Notes: generated by a model from the sequence alone, not told the origin. DNA of 64,000 bases from Streptomyces sp. NBC_00190 (GCF_036203305.1 NZ_CP108131.1:1302001-1366000), one strand, 5' to 3'; counted from the first letter of the stretch, positions 1 through 8,523 are shown. Program-made: numbers and translations.

Positions 1-711
1 GTAGGAGTCCTCGTACGTGACGAAGACGTCCGCGGTCCGGCGGCCCGGCTCCAGGTAGCAGTCGGCTATGGCCGTGCCGGGGTTGTTGACGACGAGGGGG
101 GAGGCGGCCGGGTCGATGGCGCGCATGGTGTCCTCCACGTGGCGGCGGAGCTCCGCGTAGTGGTCGCGGGTGGCGTTGCCGGGGCCGCAGTCGCGGCTGA
201 CGACGTCGAAGAAGACGCCGTCGACGTGGAGGCGGCCGTCCGGGGTCCTGAGGTAGTTGTCGACCGAGGCCTTCACTGCGGCGGCGGCGCGGTTGCCGTG
301 GTCGGTGTGGACGTAGCCGAGCACCTTGGTCTTCCCGCCGGTGGCGGTCGTGCCGCGGCGCAGGGCGTCGGCGCGAGCCCGCCAGGGGGCCTCGAAGGGT
401 GAGTCGCCGTTGCCGGGGTTGAGGACGACGACGGAGGCGGCCGGGCCGGTGGTGGTGAGGTCGGTCAGCATGGCGTCGTTCGCCCAGACGTACGCGGGGA
501 CGCCGATGTCCAGGCCCCGCACGCCGGGAATCCGGGGCGCCGGGGGTGCGGGAGTCGCGGTCGGGGCCGGGGCCGGGGGTTCTGCGGGGGCCGCCGACCG
601 GCCCGGTGGCGCCGGTTCCGCGGTGCGCGCCGGCGCCGTGACCGCGGGCGCCGGCGCGGCCAGTAAGACGGTCACCAGGACGGCGTACAGGGCCTTCACG
701 GCGCGGGGCAT
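1..711 (-). CDS. Spherulin-4-like secreted protein (3' end outside window)
   Basis: The start codon is ATG at 711 and the frame stays open to base 1, so the C-terminus is missing. Residues 1-25 form a signal peptide (MPRAVKALYAVLVTVLLAAP). A Pro/Ala-rich linker follows to about residue 60, then a globular domain resembling the spherulation-specific family 4 fold (IGVPAYVWAND, then KVLGYVHTDHGN, then HVDGVFFDVVSRDC). Proteins of this family are exported beta/alpha barrels related to glycosidases; the substrate is unknown. Codon 16, inside the signal peptide, is TTA (bases 664-666), a rare codon in streptomycetes that suggests bldA-dependent, late expression. The family call rests on remembered motif order. 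Confidence 0.7.
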   Translation of the reverse strand, partial: MPRAVKALYAVLVTVLLAAPAPAVTAPARTAEPAPPGRSAAPAEPPAPAPTATPAPPAPRIPGVRGLDIGVPAYVWANDAMLTDLTTTGPAASVVVLNPGNGDSPFEAPWRARADALRRGTTATGGKTKVLGYVHTDHGNRAAAAVKASVDNYLRTPDGRLHVDGVFFDVVSRDCGPGNATRDHYAELRRHVEDTMRAIDPAASPLVVNNPGTAIADCYLEPGRRTADVFVTYEDSY

Positions 712-776
712 GACTGTTCCTCCGGCGGCGGCAGGGGGGCGGGTGCGACCCGAGGAACACTAGACGGGCGGCGCTT

Positions 777-792
777 GGTTCAAGGGTGAACC
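777..792. promoter_or_regulatory. Inverted repeat upstream of the spherulin-like gene
   Basis: The arms GGTTCA and TGAACC are separated by four bases and lie 66-81 bases upstream of the start codon at 711. This is a plausible operator or promoter-proximal element. No regulator can be assigned from the sequence. Confidence 0.3.
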
Positions 793-873
793 GCCTCCCT
801 TCGTACGAGGAACAGAAGAGCGACCCGTCACCTCATCATGTGATTCTCCGTCAGGACCCCTGTGGGGCCGCCG

Positions 874-1572
874 TCACACGGCGGGCAGTCCGACCCCGTG
901 GGCCAGCTGCCCGGCGGCGTGCGTGAAGAAGACGGCCCGGTCCTCCACGACGCGGTTGAACTGGCCGAACAGCTCGAAGGAGACGAGGCCGACCAGCTGC
1001 GCCCAGGCGGCGACCAGAGCGGCCGTGACCTCGGGGGGCAGGCCATCGGCGAAGTCGGCGGTCATCCGGACGGCCTCGGGGCGCAGGGCGGCCGGCAGCG
1101 GCGGCAGTGCGAGGCCGCGGCCCTCGTGCGCGGCGCGGAGGATGGCGATGAAGGTGTTCCCGACGCGGGAGGCGGGACCGATGGTGTCGAGGGGGGCGCT
1201 GTAGCCGGGAACCGGAGAGCCGTAGATGAGGGCGTACTCGTGCGGGTGCTCCAGCGCCCAGGCACGGACGGCCTCGCAGACCGCGATCCAGCGGGCGCGG
1301 GGCGGGTGACCGGCGGCGAGGGCGCGGGCGTCCGCCTCTTCGGCCGCCGCGCCGACGCTGTCGTACGCGTCGACGATGAGCGCGGTGAGCAGCTCGTCGC
1401 GGCTGGGGAAGTAGCGGTAGAGGGCGGAAGAGACCATGCCCAGCTCGCGGGCGACGGCACGCAGGGAGAGTTTGGCGGCGCCCTCGGCCGCGAGCCGGCG
1501 GCGCGCCTCGTCCTTGATGGCGGCGGTGACCTCGATGCGGGCCCGCTCCCTGGCCCCTCGCACGGTGTTCAT
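874..1572 (-). CDS. TetR/AcrR-family regulator with WHG-type C-terminal domain
   Basis: A TetR helix-turn-helix occupies about residues 10-60 (SLRAVARELGMVSSALYRYF). The C-terminal helical domain ends in the pattern WAQLVGLVSFELFGQFNRVV, as in TetR proteins with a WHG (TetR_C_33) ligand domain. I chose the ATG at 1572; an upstream in-frame start at 1629 would run into the operator region. The gene diverges from a deazaflavin-type reductase gene, and two copies of one 15-base palindrome lie between them. It therefore most likely represses both itself and the reductase until a ligand, perhaps the reductase substrate, binds. That last step is inference. Confidence 0.85.
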   Translation of the reverse strand: MNTVRGARERARIEVTAAIKDEARRRLAAEGAAKLSLRAVARELGMVSSALYRYFPSRDELLTALIVDAYDSVGAAAEEADARALAAGHPPRARWIAVCEAVRAWALEHPHEYALIYGSPVPGYSAPLDTIGPASRVGNTFIAILRAAHEGRGLALPPLPAALRPEAVRMTADFADGLPPEVTAALVAAWAQLVGLVSFELFGQFNRVVEDRAVFFTHAAGQLAHGVGLPAV

Positions 1573-1632
1573 GCGTGTCAGTGTGCCACGCAAATAGAGC
1601 AGTGCCCAAAAATCGGATCCCCGATCCATTTA

Positions 1633-1647
1633 GAGAGCGGTGCTCTT
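1633..1647. promoter_or_regulatory. Putative TetR operator, copy 1
   Basis: GAGAGC-GGT-GCTCTT is an inverted repeat with one arm mismatch, 61-75 bases upstream of the TetR start. It is the reverse-complement arrangement of the copy at 1685-1699, as expected for one repressor controlling two divergent promoters. Confidence 0.65.
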
Positions 1648-1684
1648 GTTTTGGCGCACCGATCCGTGCACACTGTTCTCAAGC

Positions 1685-1699
1685 GAGAGCACCGCTCTC
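1685..1699. promoter_or_regulatory. Putative TetR operator, copy 2
   Basis: GAGAGC-ACC-GCTCTC is a perfect 6+3+6 palindrome, 31-45 bases upstream of the reductase ATG at 1730. Together with copy 1, the 15-base core plus flanks forms a long inverted pair. It is the strongest regulatory signal in this part of the window. Confidence 0.7.
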
Positions 1700-1729
1700 T
1701 CAATAAGGAAAACGACCCCGGAGGTCACC

Positions 1730-2188
1730 ATGAACGCGTCTCAGCCGTATTACGTCCAGGCCGGCCCGTTCGCCGTCCGCTTCAACGCGCTCTTCGGCAA
1801 GCTCGCCCGGCTGGGCGTCAGCCTGGCCGGCACCGCCGAGCTGTCGGTCCGGGGCCGCAAGTCGGGCGAGATGCAGCGGATCCCGGTCAACCCGCACACG
1901 TTCGAGGGCATGCAGTACCTCGTCTCGGCCCGCGGCCACTCCCAGTGGGTCCGCAACATGCGGGTCGCGGGCGGCGGCGAGCTGCGCGTCGGGCGCAAGG
2001 TCCGGACCTTCACCGCCACTGAGATCACCGACCCCGTCCAGCAAGCCGTCATCCTGCGCGCCTATCTGGAGAAGTGGGGCTGGGAGGTCAACCGCTTCTT
2101 CCAGGGGGTCACCGCGAAGTCCTCCGACGCGGAGCTCCAGGCGGCCGCCGGCGACCACCCGGTCTTCCGGATCACGGTGTCGAACTGA
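1730..2188 (+). CDS. Deazaflavin (F420)-dependent nitroreductase-family protein
   Basis: This 152-residue protein belongs to the small split-barrel family that includes Mycobacterium Ddn. Typical features are the N-terminal helix with RFNALFGKLARLG, the strand ELSVRGRKSGEMQRIPVN, and the segment YLVSARGHSQWVRNMRVAGG. Members bind coenzyme F420 or FMN and reduce quinones or nitro compounds. The ATG at 1730 has a GGAGG ribosome binding site ending 6 bases upstream; an in-frame ATG at 1640 overlaps the first operator and is unlikely. It is divergent from, and probably repressed by, the TetR protein at 874-1572. The following 295 bases up to 2483 hold no gene I can support. Confidence 0.85.
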   Translation: MNASQPYYVQAGPFAVRFNALFGKLARLGVSLAGTAELSVRGRKSGEMQRIPVNPHTFEGMQYLVSARGHSQWVRNMRVAGGGELRVGRKVRTFTATEITDPVQQAVILRAYLEKWGWEVNRFFQGVTAKSSDAELQAAAGDHPVFRITVSN

Positions 2189-2483
2189 CCCGCCGCCCCC
2201 GGGTCGGCCCGCGGCCGGTCAGCCGCTCCGAGACCCGCGGTCGCGGTCGCGTCGGCGGTCGGGGAGCAGCCGGGCCGTCCGCTCGCCCACGTGGGCAACA
2301 CCTCGGCCGGGCCGTGGTGGTTGGGCGCGAGAGCGATCACCGCCACCCCGACGTGCCTCTCACCGCGCGCGGAGGCCACGACGACCTGTTCCGGCCGGTC
2401 CACCCCGTTCAGGTTCGATCCGCCCCGCCGGTCCGGGCCGCCGTCCCGGCCTCCGCCCTCACCTCCGCGCTCGACGTCGGCGC

Positions 2484-3833
2484 CTACGCCGTCCCGTGTC
2501 CGCCGCTCCCACCGCTGCCGGCGCCACCGCTGCCACCGCTGCCACCGCCGAATGCGCCACGAGCCGCCTGCCGGGCATCCAGCGCGTGCAGCACCCTGCG
2601 CGCCAGCGGGTACGTACGCACCATGTCCGCCAGCGTCGTCGAGCCCCGCGTGATGCGGGCGAAGGCCCGCCACGCCGGGCGGAACCCGGTGATCGCCGCG
2701 TGCAGCATCCCCGGCCGGGCCTCGAAGACGGACAGCATCCGCCGGCCGACGCCCATCTCCACACCCAGCCCCGCCTTCACGGCGAAGGCGTAGTTGAGCG
2801 CCTGGCGGCGCGCGTCCACCGCGTCCTGCGCCTCGGAGATCTTCACCGCCCACTCCCCCGCCAGCCGCCCCGAGCGCAGCGCGAAGGAGATGCCCTCCCG
2901 GGTCCACGGTTCCAGCAGTCCGGCGGCGTCGCCCGCCACCAGCACCCGCCCGCGCGAGAGCGGCGAATCGGGCTTGCGGCAGCGGGTCAGATGCCCGGAG
3001 GAGACGGCCGGTTCGAAGCCGGCGAGTCCGAGCCGGGCGATGAAATCGTCGAGGTACCGCTTGGTCGCGGCGCCCTCGCCCTTGGCCGAGATGACCCCGA
3101 CGGTGAGGGTGTCGCCCTTGGGGAAGACCCAGCCGTAACTGCCGGGCAGCGGGCCCCAGTCGATCAGCACCCGCCCCTTCCAGTCCTCCGCGACCGTCCG
3201 GGGCACGGGGATCTCCGCCTCCAGCCCGAGGTCCACCTGCTCCATCTCGACCCCGACGTGCGCGCCGATCCGGCTCGCGCTGCCGTCCGCGCCGACGACC
3301 GCGCGGGCCAGGACGGTCTCCCCGTCGGCGAGGAGCACGGCCACGGTACGCCGGTCGGGCACGGCCGCCCCGTGCTGCTCGACGCGGGCCACGGCCGTAC
3401 CCGTACGGACGGTCGCGCCGGCCTTCTCCGCCACGGCGACCAGCCCGGCGTCGAACTCCGGCCGGTTGATGAGCCCGAACAGCATCTGCTTCGAGCGCCG
3501 CGTCCGGGTCAGCTTCCCGTCCAGCGAGAAGGTCACCGCGTGGATGCGGTCCTTGAGGGGCAGTACGAAGCCCGGGGGCAGGGCGTCGCGCGAGGGGCCG
3601 ATGATGCCGCCCCCGCAGGTCTTGTACCGGGGCAGCTCGGCCTTCTCCAGCAGCAGGACGCGCCGGCCCGCCGTCGCCGCCGCGTACGCCGCCGAGGCCC
3701 CGGCCGGACCGGCCCCGACCACGACCACGTCCCAGACTTCGCCCACTTCGCCGGTCCCCCCGGCCACCTCGTCGTCCGCCCCCTGCGCTTCGTGTCCTGC
3801 GCTTGCGTCGCGTACGTCGTCGTCGCTGCTCAC
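2484..3833 (-). CDS. Geranylgeranyl reductase-family FAD-dependent oxidoreductase
   Basis: After about 30 acidic residues, the protein shows the FAD-binding start VVVGAGPAGASAAY with the glutamate at the end of strand 2 (LLLEKAELPRYKTCGGG), and the second FAD motif GRVLVAGDAAGLLEPWTREG. These mark the geranylgeranyl reductase family, which reduces isoprenoid double bonds of lipids or quinone side chains. The length is 449 residues. The GTG at 3833 is the best start, because the open frame beyond it runs backwards through the next gene. The C-terminus is an odd Gly/Ser tail (repeated GGSGG units, about 20 residues) encoded by a simple repeat near 2500-2560. The natural substrate cannot be told; menaquinone side chains are one possibility. 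Confidence 0.85.
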   Translation of the reverse strand: MSSDDDVRDASAGHEAQGADDEVAGGTGEVGEVWDVVVVGAGPAGASAAYAAATAGRRVLLLEKAELPRYKTCGGGIIGPSRDALPPGFVLPLKDRIHAVTFSLDGKLTRTRRSKQMLFGLINRPEFDAGLVAVAEKAGATVRTGTAVARVEQHGAAVPDRRTVAVLLADGETVLARAVVGADGSASRIGAHVGVEMEQVDLGLEAEIPVPRTVAEDWKGRVLIDWGPLPGSYGWVFPKGDTLTVGVISAKGEGAATKRYLDDFIARLGLAGFEPAVSSGHLTRCRKPDSPLSRGRVLVAGDAAGLLEPWTREGISFALRSGRLAGEWAVKISEAQDAVDARRQALNYAFAVKAGLGVEMGVGRRMLSVFEARPGMLHAAITGFRPAWRAFARITRGSTTLADMVRTYPLARRVLHALDARQAARGAFGGGSGGSGGAGSGGSGGHGTA

Positions 3834-4016
3834 GATGTGCTGCCGCTCCTGATCACCCGGTTTGCTCCGATGCCGGGGAAATCCTACGGCGCGACGCCGC
3901 CTCGCCCCGCTGTGCGAGGATCGGGACTGTCTTTCGCCGTACCCGGCATACGCATACCCCGCGGATGCGGGTGGCGTACCGAAGAGCACAACGTCGCACC
4001 CAAAAGGAGCGTGCCC

Positions 4017-5381
4017 ATGTCCCAGAATCCGATCGCCGAGACCATCGCCTCGCTGATGCCCCGCGCCAAGCAGGAGCTGACCGAGCTGGTGGCCTTCCAG
4101 TCGGTGGCGGACTGGGCGCAGTTCCCCAAGAGCGAGAGCGAGGCGGCCGCGAACTGGGTCGCGGACGCGCTGCGCGTCGAGGGCTTCCAGGACGTGGCGC
4201 TGCTCGACACCCCCGACGGCACCCAGTCGGTGTACGGCTTCCTGCCCGGCCCCGAGGGCGCGCCGACCGTACTGCTCTACGCGCACTACGACGTGCAGCC
4301 GCCCCTGGACGACGCGGCCTGGATCTCCCCCGCCTTCGAGCTGACCGAGCGCGACGGCCGTTGGTACGGTCGCGGCTCCGCCGACTGCAAGGGCGGGTTC
4401 ATCATGCACCTGCTGGCGCTGCGCGCCCTGAAGGCCAACGGCGGCGTGCCGGTGAGCGTGAAGGTGATCGTCGAGGGTTCGGAGGAGCAGGGCACCGGCG
4501 GTCTCCAGCAGTACGCCGAGGCGCACCCGGAGCTGCTGACCGCCGACACCATCGTCATCGGCGACGCGGGCAACTTCCGCCTCGGGCTGCCGACGGTGAC
4601 GGCGACGCTGCGCGGCATGTGCCTGCTCAAGGTGAAGATCGACACGCTGGGCGGCAACCTGCACTCCGGGATGTTCGGCGGCGTCGCCCCCGACGCGCTG
4701 GCCGCGCTGATCCGGGTGCTGGACTCGCTGCGCGCGGCGGACGGTTCGACGACCGTGGACGGGCTGGCCTCGGACGCGGTGTGGGAGGGCCTGCAGTACC
4801 CGGAGACGGACTTCCGCGGCGACGCGAAGGTGCTGGACGGGGTCGAGCTGATCGGCGAGGGCACGATCGCTGACCGGCTGTGGGCCCGTCCGGCCGTGAC
4901 GGTGCTCGGCATCGACTGCCCGCCGGTGGTCGGCGCGACGCCGTCGGTGCACGCGAGCGCCGGCGCGCTGATCAGCCTGCGGGTGCCGCCGGGCGTGGAC
5001 ACCACCGAGGCCGTCAAGCTGCTGGAGGCGCACATGGTGGCGCACACCCCGTGGAAGGCGCGCCTGGAACTGGAGATCGTGGGCCAGGGCCAGCCGTTCC
5101 AGGCGGACACGAACAGTCCGGCGTACGCGTCGATGGCGGCGGCACTGCAGGAGGCGTACCCGGGCGAGGAGATGCAGGTCGCCGGCATGGGCGGCTCGAT
5201 CCCGCTGTGCAACACGCTGACGCAGCTGTACCCGGACGCGGAGATGCTGCTGATCGGGCTGAGCGAGCCGGAGGCGCAGATCCACGCGGTCAACGAGAGC
5301 GTGTCGCCGCAGGAGCTGGAGCGCCTGTCGGTGGCCGAGGCCCTCTTCCTCGTCAACTACGCGGAGTCCAAGCGCGGCTGA
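4017..5381 (+). CDS. M20-family dipeptidase / metallopeptidase
   Basis: This 454-residue zinc exopeptidase has the M20 motif set in order: HYDVQPP near residue 92 (first metal ligand and catalytic Asp), GRGSADCKGG (bridging Asp), EGSEEQGTGG (general-base Glu pair), VIGDAGNF, and the C-terminal ligand in QIHAVNE. The dimerization domain lies between, with NLHSGMFGG. The family hydrolyses dipeptides and related amides in the cytoplasm. The ATG at 4017 has AAGGAG 8 bases upstream. Although the frame stays open far upstream, that part is antisense to the flavoprotein gene and is not coding. The gene is followed by the hairpin array at 5402-5462. Confidence 0.92.
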   Translation: MSQNPIAETIASLMPRAKQELTELVAFQSVADWAQFPKSESEAAANWVADALRVEGFQDVALLDTPDGTQSVYGFLPGPEGAPTVLLYAHYDVQPPLDDAAWISPAFELTERDGRWYGRGSADCKGGFIMHLLALRALKANGGVPVSVKVIVEGSEEQGTGGLQQYAEAHPELLTADTIVIGDAGNFRLGLPTVTATLRGMCLLKVKIDTLGGNLHSGMFGGVAPDALAALIRVLDSLRAADGSTTVDGLASDAVWEGLQYPETDFRGDAKVLDGVELIGEGTIADRLWARPAVTVLGIDCPPVVGATPSVHASAGALISLRVPPGVDTTEAVKLLEAHMVAHTPWKARLELEIVGQGQPFQADTNSPAYASMAAALQEAYPGEEMQVAGMGGSIPLCNTLTQLYPDAEMLLIGLSEPEAQIHAVNESVSPQELERLSVAEALFLVNYAESKRG

Positions 5382-5401
5382 CCCGCCGCGAGTCCGGTCG
5401 T

Positions 5402-5462
5402 ACGCCCAGGGCGCAGTGCGCCCTGGGCGTACTGCGCCCTGGGCGTACTGCGCCCTGGGCGT
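5402..5462 (+). terminator. Multi-state hairpin terminator: one inverted and three direct copies of a 13-base arm
   Basis: The arm at 5402-5414 is exactly complementary to 5418-5430 (GCGCCCTGGGCGT, loop AGT). The same arm recurs at 5434-5446 and 5450-5462, each separated by ACT, with a degenerate fourth copy to about 5475. The first arm can pair with any of three partners. It sits 21 bases after the M20 stop and about 60 bases before the next ATG, so it probably terminates the peptidase transcript. Confidence 0.75.
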
Positions 5463-5520
5463 ACTGCGCTCCGGGTGAACTCGCGTGCGCGGGGCGGGGC
5501 CGGATCCGTACGTTCGCGGC

Positions 5521-6210
5521 ATGGATCTTGTCGAAGTGCTGCCGAACCGGCTCCACATGCTCCGCTTCCCCATCGGCCAGGCGTACGTCTGGCAGGACGG
5601 CGAGGCACTCACCCTGATCGACGCCGGTCACGCCGGGTCCGCCGACGCGATCGAGGGGGCGCTGCGATCACTCGGGCTGATTCCCGAGCGGCTGGAGCGG
5701 ATCGTGCTGACCCACTGCCACCGCGACCACGTCGGTGCCGCCGGTGAGCTCGCCGCCCGCTGGGGCGCGCGGGTGCTCGCGCACCGCCTGGACGCGCCCG
5801 TGATCCGGGGCGAGTCGCCCGTGCCCGAACCGGTACTGCTGGACTGGGAACTCCCCCTGTACGCGCGCGGGCTGACCGTCCCCGAGGCCCCGCCCACCCC
5901 GGTCGACCGGGAGCTGGAGGACGGCGACGCGCTGGGCTTCGGGGACGGGGCGTACGTGGTCCACGCCCCGGGTCATACGGATGGCAGCATCGGCGTCCAT
6001 CTCCCGCGCCACGGCGTGCTGTTCACGGGGGACTGCGTCGCCGCCGTCGGCCCGCTGATGCTGGGCGTCTTCAACGTGGACCGGGCACGGGCGGCCCGGT
6101 CGTTCCGGCGGCTGGCCGCGCTCGCCCCTTCGACGGCCTGCTTCGGACACGGGGATCCGCTGACGGAGGACACCGCGGCGGCCCTCTCCGCGGCCGCCGC
6201 GGCTTCCTGA
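5521..6210 (+). CDS. MBL-fold metallo-hydrolase
   Basis: This 229-residue metallo-beta-lactamase-fold protein has the metal motif THCHRDHVGAA (HxHxDH; residues about 65-72), a later His in HAPGHTDGS (about residue 153), Asp in TGDCVAAVG, and His in CFGHGDP. These supply both metal sites, so the enzyme looks catalytically complete. Such proteins include glyoxalase II-like thioesterases and lactonases; the substrate cannot be deduced. The ATG at 5521 is chosen because the family fold begins directly after it; a start at 5485 lies closer to the upstream hairpin. It is convergent with the ATPase-NUDIX gene, 15 bases away. Confidence 0.88.
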   Translation: MDLVEVLPNRLHMLRFPIGQAYVWQDGEALTLIDAGHAGSADAIEGALRSLGLIPERLERIVLTHCHRDHVGAAGELAARWGARVLAHRLDAPVIRGESPVPEPVLLDWELPLYARGLTVPEAPPTPVDRELEDGDALGFGDGAYVVHAPGHTDGSIGVHLPRHGVLFTGDCVAAVGPLMLGVFNVDRARAARSFRRLAALAPSTACFGHGDPLTEDTAAALSAAAAAS

Positions 6211-6225
6211 TGGACCGGGCCCCGG

Positions 6226-7281
6226 TCAGCCCACGGGGACGCCCGCCTCCAGGTACAGGGGGCGGCCCCGCTCCCGGGCGCGCAGGGCCCAGCGCAGGCG
6301 CTCGTAGCGGTGCCGCGGGAGCAGTCCGGCGGCCTCGTCCTCCGTGACGAAGCGCCAGGCCCGCAGCTCCGGGCCGGGCAGCCGGAGCCGGTCCTGCGCG
6401 CCGTCCGTGAGGCGGCCGCCGTCGAAGAGCAGGCGCAGCCCCCCGTAACCGGGCGGCTGCGGGGGCTCCCAGTCGACGACGAGGAGCCCGGGCGCCCGGT
6501 CCAGTACGAGGCCCAGTTCCTCGGCGACCTCCCGTACGCCCGCGCACCCGGGTGCCTCGCCGGCTTCGACGACGCCGCCCGGGAACTCCCAGCCCGCCTT
6601 GTACGTCGGATCCACCAGCAGCACCCGGTCCTGTTCGTCGAAGAGCAGCACTCCGGACGCCACCGTCTCCCGCGTGGGCTCCGGGGTCTGCACAATGTCG
6701 CAGACCCGGGCCTCCTCGGTGCGCACCGCTTCCGCGATCCGCTCCGCGGTCTCGCGCACGCTCAGGGCGCCGTTGTCGATGACGTGCGCGTCGGCGGTGA
6801 GCCAGCCGAGTGCCTGCTGGTAGACGGGGATGTGGTCGTAGGCCCACTGGCGGACCCGGAGGTCCACGTCCTGCGGCTCGCCCGGCTCCTCCCGCGTCGC
6901 GATCCGCTGTCGAAGGATCGTTTCCTCAGGGGCCAGCAGCACATGGCGCACCGCTATCCGGCGAGCCGCCAGACCGCCGAAGATCTCGTCCCGGTACTCC
7001 TGCCGGAGCAGGGTCATCGGTACGACCAGCACCCCGCCCAGTTCCGCGAGCATCGCCGCCGCCGTGTCCACCACCAGGCGCCGCCAGCTCGGCAGGTCCT
7101 GGTAGTCGGAGACCTCCGCCAGGCGCTTGCGCGGCAGCAGCACGCGCAGCGCGTCGCCGATCAACTCCGGATCGAACAGAGTGCTGTCCGGCAGGATTCC
7201 TGTCAGTTCGCGGGCCGTGCTGGTCTTTCCGGCGCTGAATGTGCCGTTGATCCAGACAATCACGTCTACCCCTCTCCCCAT
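6226..7281 (-). CDS. P-loop kinase-like ATPase fused to a NUDIX hydrolase
   Basis: This two-domain protein has about 351 residues. Residues 1-190 form an AAA/kinase-like P-loop domain with Walker A GTFSAGKTS (13-21), as in shikimate kinase- or zeta-toxin-like nucleotide-binding proteins. Residues about 205-340 are a NUDIX domain with a perfect box: GGVVEAGE, then seven residues, then REVAEELGL. Such a pair could phosphorylate a small molecule and hydrolyse a nucleoside diphosphate derivative, but the substrate is unknown. The ATG at 7281 is the longest start. GTG at 7263, preceded by GAGAGGGG at good spacing, is an equally likely real start and would remove six residues. Confidence 0.82.
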   Translation of the reverse strand: MGRGVDVIVWINGTFSAGKTSTARELTGILPDSTLFDPELIGDALRVLLPRKRLAEVSDYQDLPSWRRLVVDTAAAMLAELGGVLVVPMTLLRQEYRDEIFGGLAARRIAVRHVLLAPEETILRQRIATREEPGEPQDVDLRVRQWAYDHIPVYQQALGWLTADAHVIDNGALSVRETAERIAEAVRTEEARVCDIVQTPEPTRETVASGVLLFDEQDRVLLVDPTYKAGWEFPGGVVEAGEAPGCAGVREVAEELGLVLDRAPGLLVVDWEPPQPPGYGGLRLLFDGGRLTDGAQDRLRLPGPELRAWRFVTEDEAAGLLPRHRYERLRWALRARERGRPLYLEAGVPVG

Positions 7282-7400
7282 GGCTCCGCCGGAGCCCCCA
7301 GTGGCTTGCCCGCCTCACCCTGCCACGGAAACCTCACTATCGGCCGAGTGCATATCCTCAAGGTCACAGCGCCGCCCGATACTCCGGAGGTTTCCCCACC

Positions 7401-8438
7401 GTGCCCATCAGCCGCCGCCCGTCCGACCCCCGTTACGGAAACCGGCCGACCATGAAGGACGTGGCGGCCCGGGCGGGCGTGGGCCTGAAAACGGTGTCCC
7501 GGGTGGTCAACGGTGAGGCCGGCGTCACCCCCGACACCGAGCAGCGGGTCCAAGAGGCCATCGACGCCCTCGGGTTCCGCCGCAACGACAGCGCCCGCGT
7601 CCTGCGCAAGGGCCGAACCGCCACCGTGGGCCTGGTCCTTGAGGACCTCGCCGACCCCTTCTACGGCCCGCTGAGCCGCGCGGTGGAGGAGGTGGCCCGT
7701 GCGCACGGCGCGCTCCTCTTCAACGGCTCCAGCGCCGAGGACCCGGACCGCGAGCGGGAGTTGGCGCTCGCGCTGTGCGCGCGCCGGGTCGACGGGCTGA
7801 TCGTGATCCCGGCCGGCGACGACCACCGCTACCTGGAACCGGAGATCCGGGCGGGCGTGGCCACCGTCTTCGTGGACCGCCCGGCCGGCCGGATCGACGC
7901 GGACGTGGTGCTCTCGGACAACTTCGGCGGCGCCCGGGACGGGGTGGCGCACCTGATCGCGGGCGGCCACCGCCGCATCGGCTTCATCGGCGACCATCCG
8001 CGCATCCACACGGCGGCGGAACGCCTGCGCGGCTACCGCGAGGCGATGGCGGACGCGGGCCTGCCCGTGGCCGAATCCTGGGTCTCCCTCGGCTCCACGG
8101 CGCCCGAGCGGGTCTCCGCGGCGGCCCGGGCGATGCTCGCGGGCCCGGAGGCGGTGTCGGCCGTCTTCGCCGGCAACAACCGCGTGACGGTCACCGTCGT
8201 ACGGGTCCTCGCCGACCGGGAGCACCCCGTGGCCCTGGTCGGCTTCGACGACTTCGAACTGGCCGACATGCTCCGCCCCGGCGTCACCGTGGTCGCCCAG
8301 GACCCGGCGAAGCTGGGCCGGGTGGCCACGGACCGCCTCTTCCAGCGCCTCGCCGGAACCGACCTCCCCCCGACCCGGATCGAACTCCCGACCCGCCTGG
8401 TCCCCCGCGGTTCGGGCGAACTCCCGCCGACTGCCTGA
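7401..8438 (+). CDS. LacI-family transcriptional regulator
   Basis: The protein has 345 residues. The N-terminal helix-turn-helix and hinge (TMKDVAARAGVGLKTVSRVV, then RKGRTATVGLVLEDLADPF) are typical of LacI/GalR repressors. A periplasmic-binding-protein-like effector domain follows to the end (IGFIGDHPRIHTAAERLRGY; VALVGFDDFELADML). The GTG start at 7401 has GGAGG about 10 bases upstream. No sugar operon lies next to it; the neighbours are convergent or divergent, so its target is probably elsewhere or itself. The sugar or other ligand is unknown. A strong terminator (8524-8558) follows. Confidence 0.9.
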   Translation: MPISRRPSDPRYGNRPTMKDVAARAGVGLKTVSRVVNGEAGVTPDTEQRVQEAIDALGFRRNDSARVLRKGRTATVGLVLEDLADPFYGPLSRAVEEVARAHGALLFNGSSAEDPDRERELALALCARRVDGLIVIPAGDDHRYLEPEIRAGVATVFVDRPAGRIDADVVLSDNFGGARDGVAHLIAGGHRRIGFIGDHPRIHTAAERLRGYREAMADAGLPVAESWVSLGSTAPERVSAAARAMLAGPEAVSAVFAGNNRVTVTVVRVLADREHPVALVGFDDFELADMLRPGVTVVAQDPAKLGRVATDRLFQRLAGTDLPPTRIELPTRLVPRGSGELPPTA

Positions 8439-8523
8439 CGCCCCACCGGATCAGCCCGCACAGCCCGGGAGCGGCCCCCGCCGGGTCGGATGGCCCCGCC
8501 GGGTCGGACGCGCCTGAAGACGG

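Noticed and set aside
2496..4016. Very long open frame running into the M20 peptidase
   Set aside because: It is antisense to the flavoprotein gene, rich in Arg/Gly/Pro with no domain; the peptidase has its own ATG and ribosome binding site at 4017.
5402..5475. CRISPR array
   Set aside because: The repeats are 16 bases, directly adjacent and without spacers; no cas genes are present.
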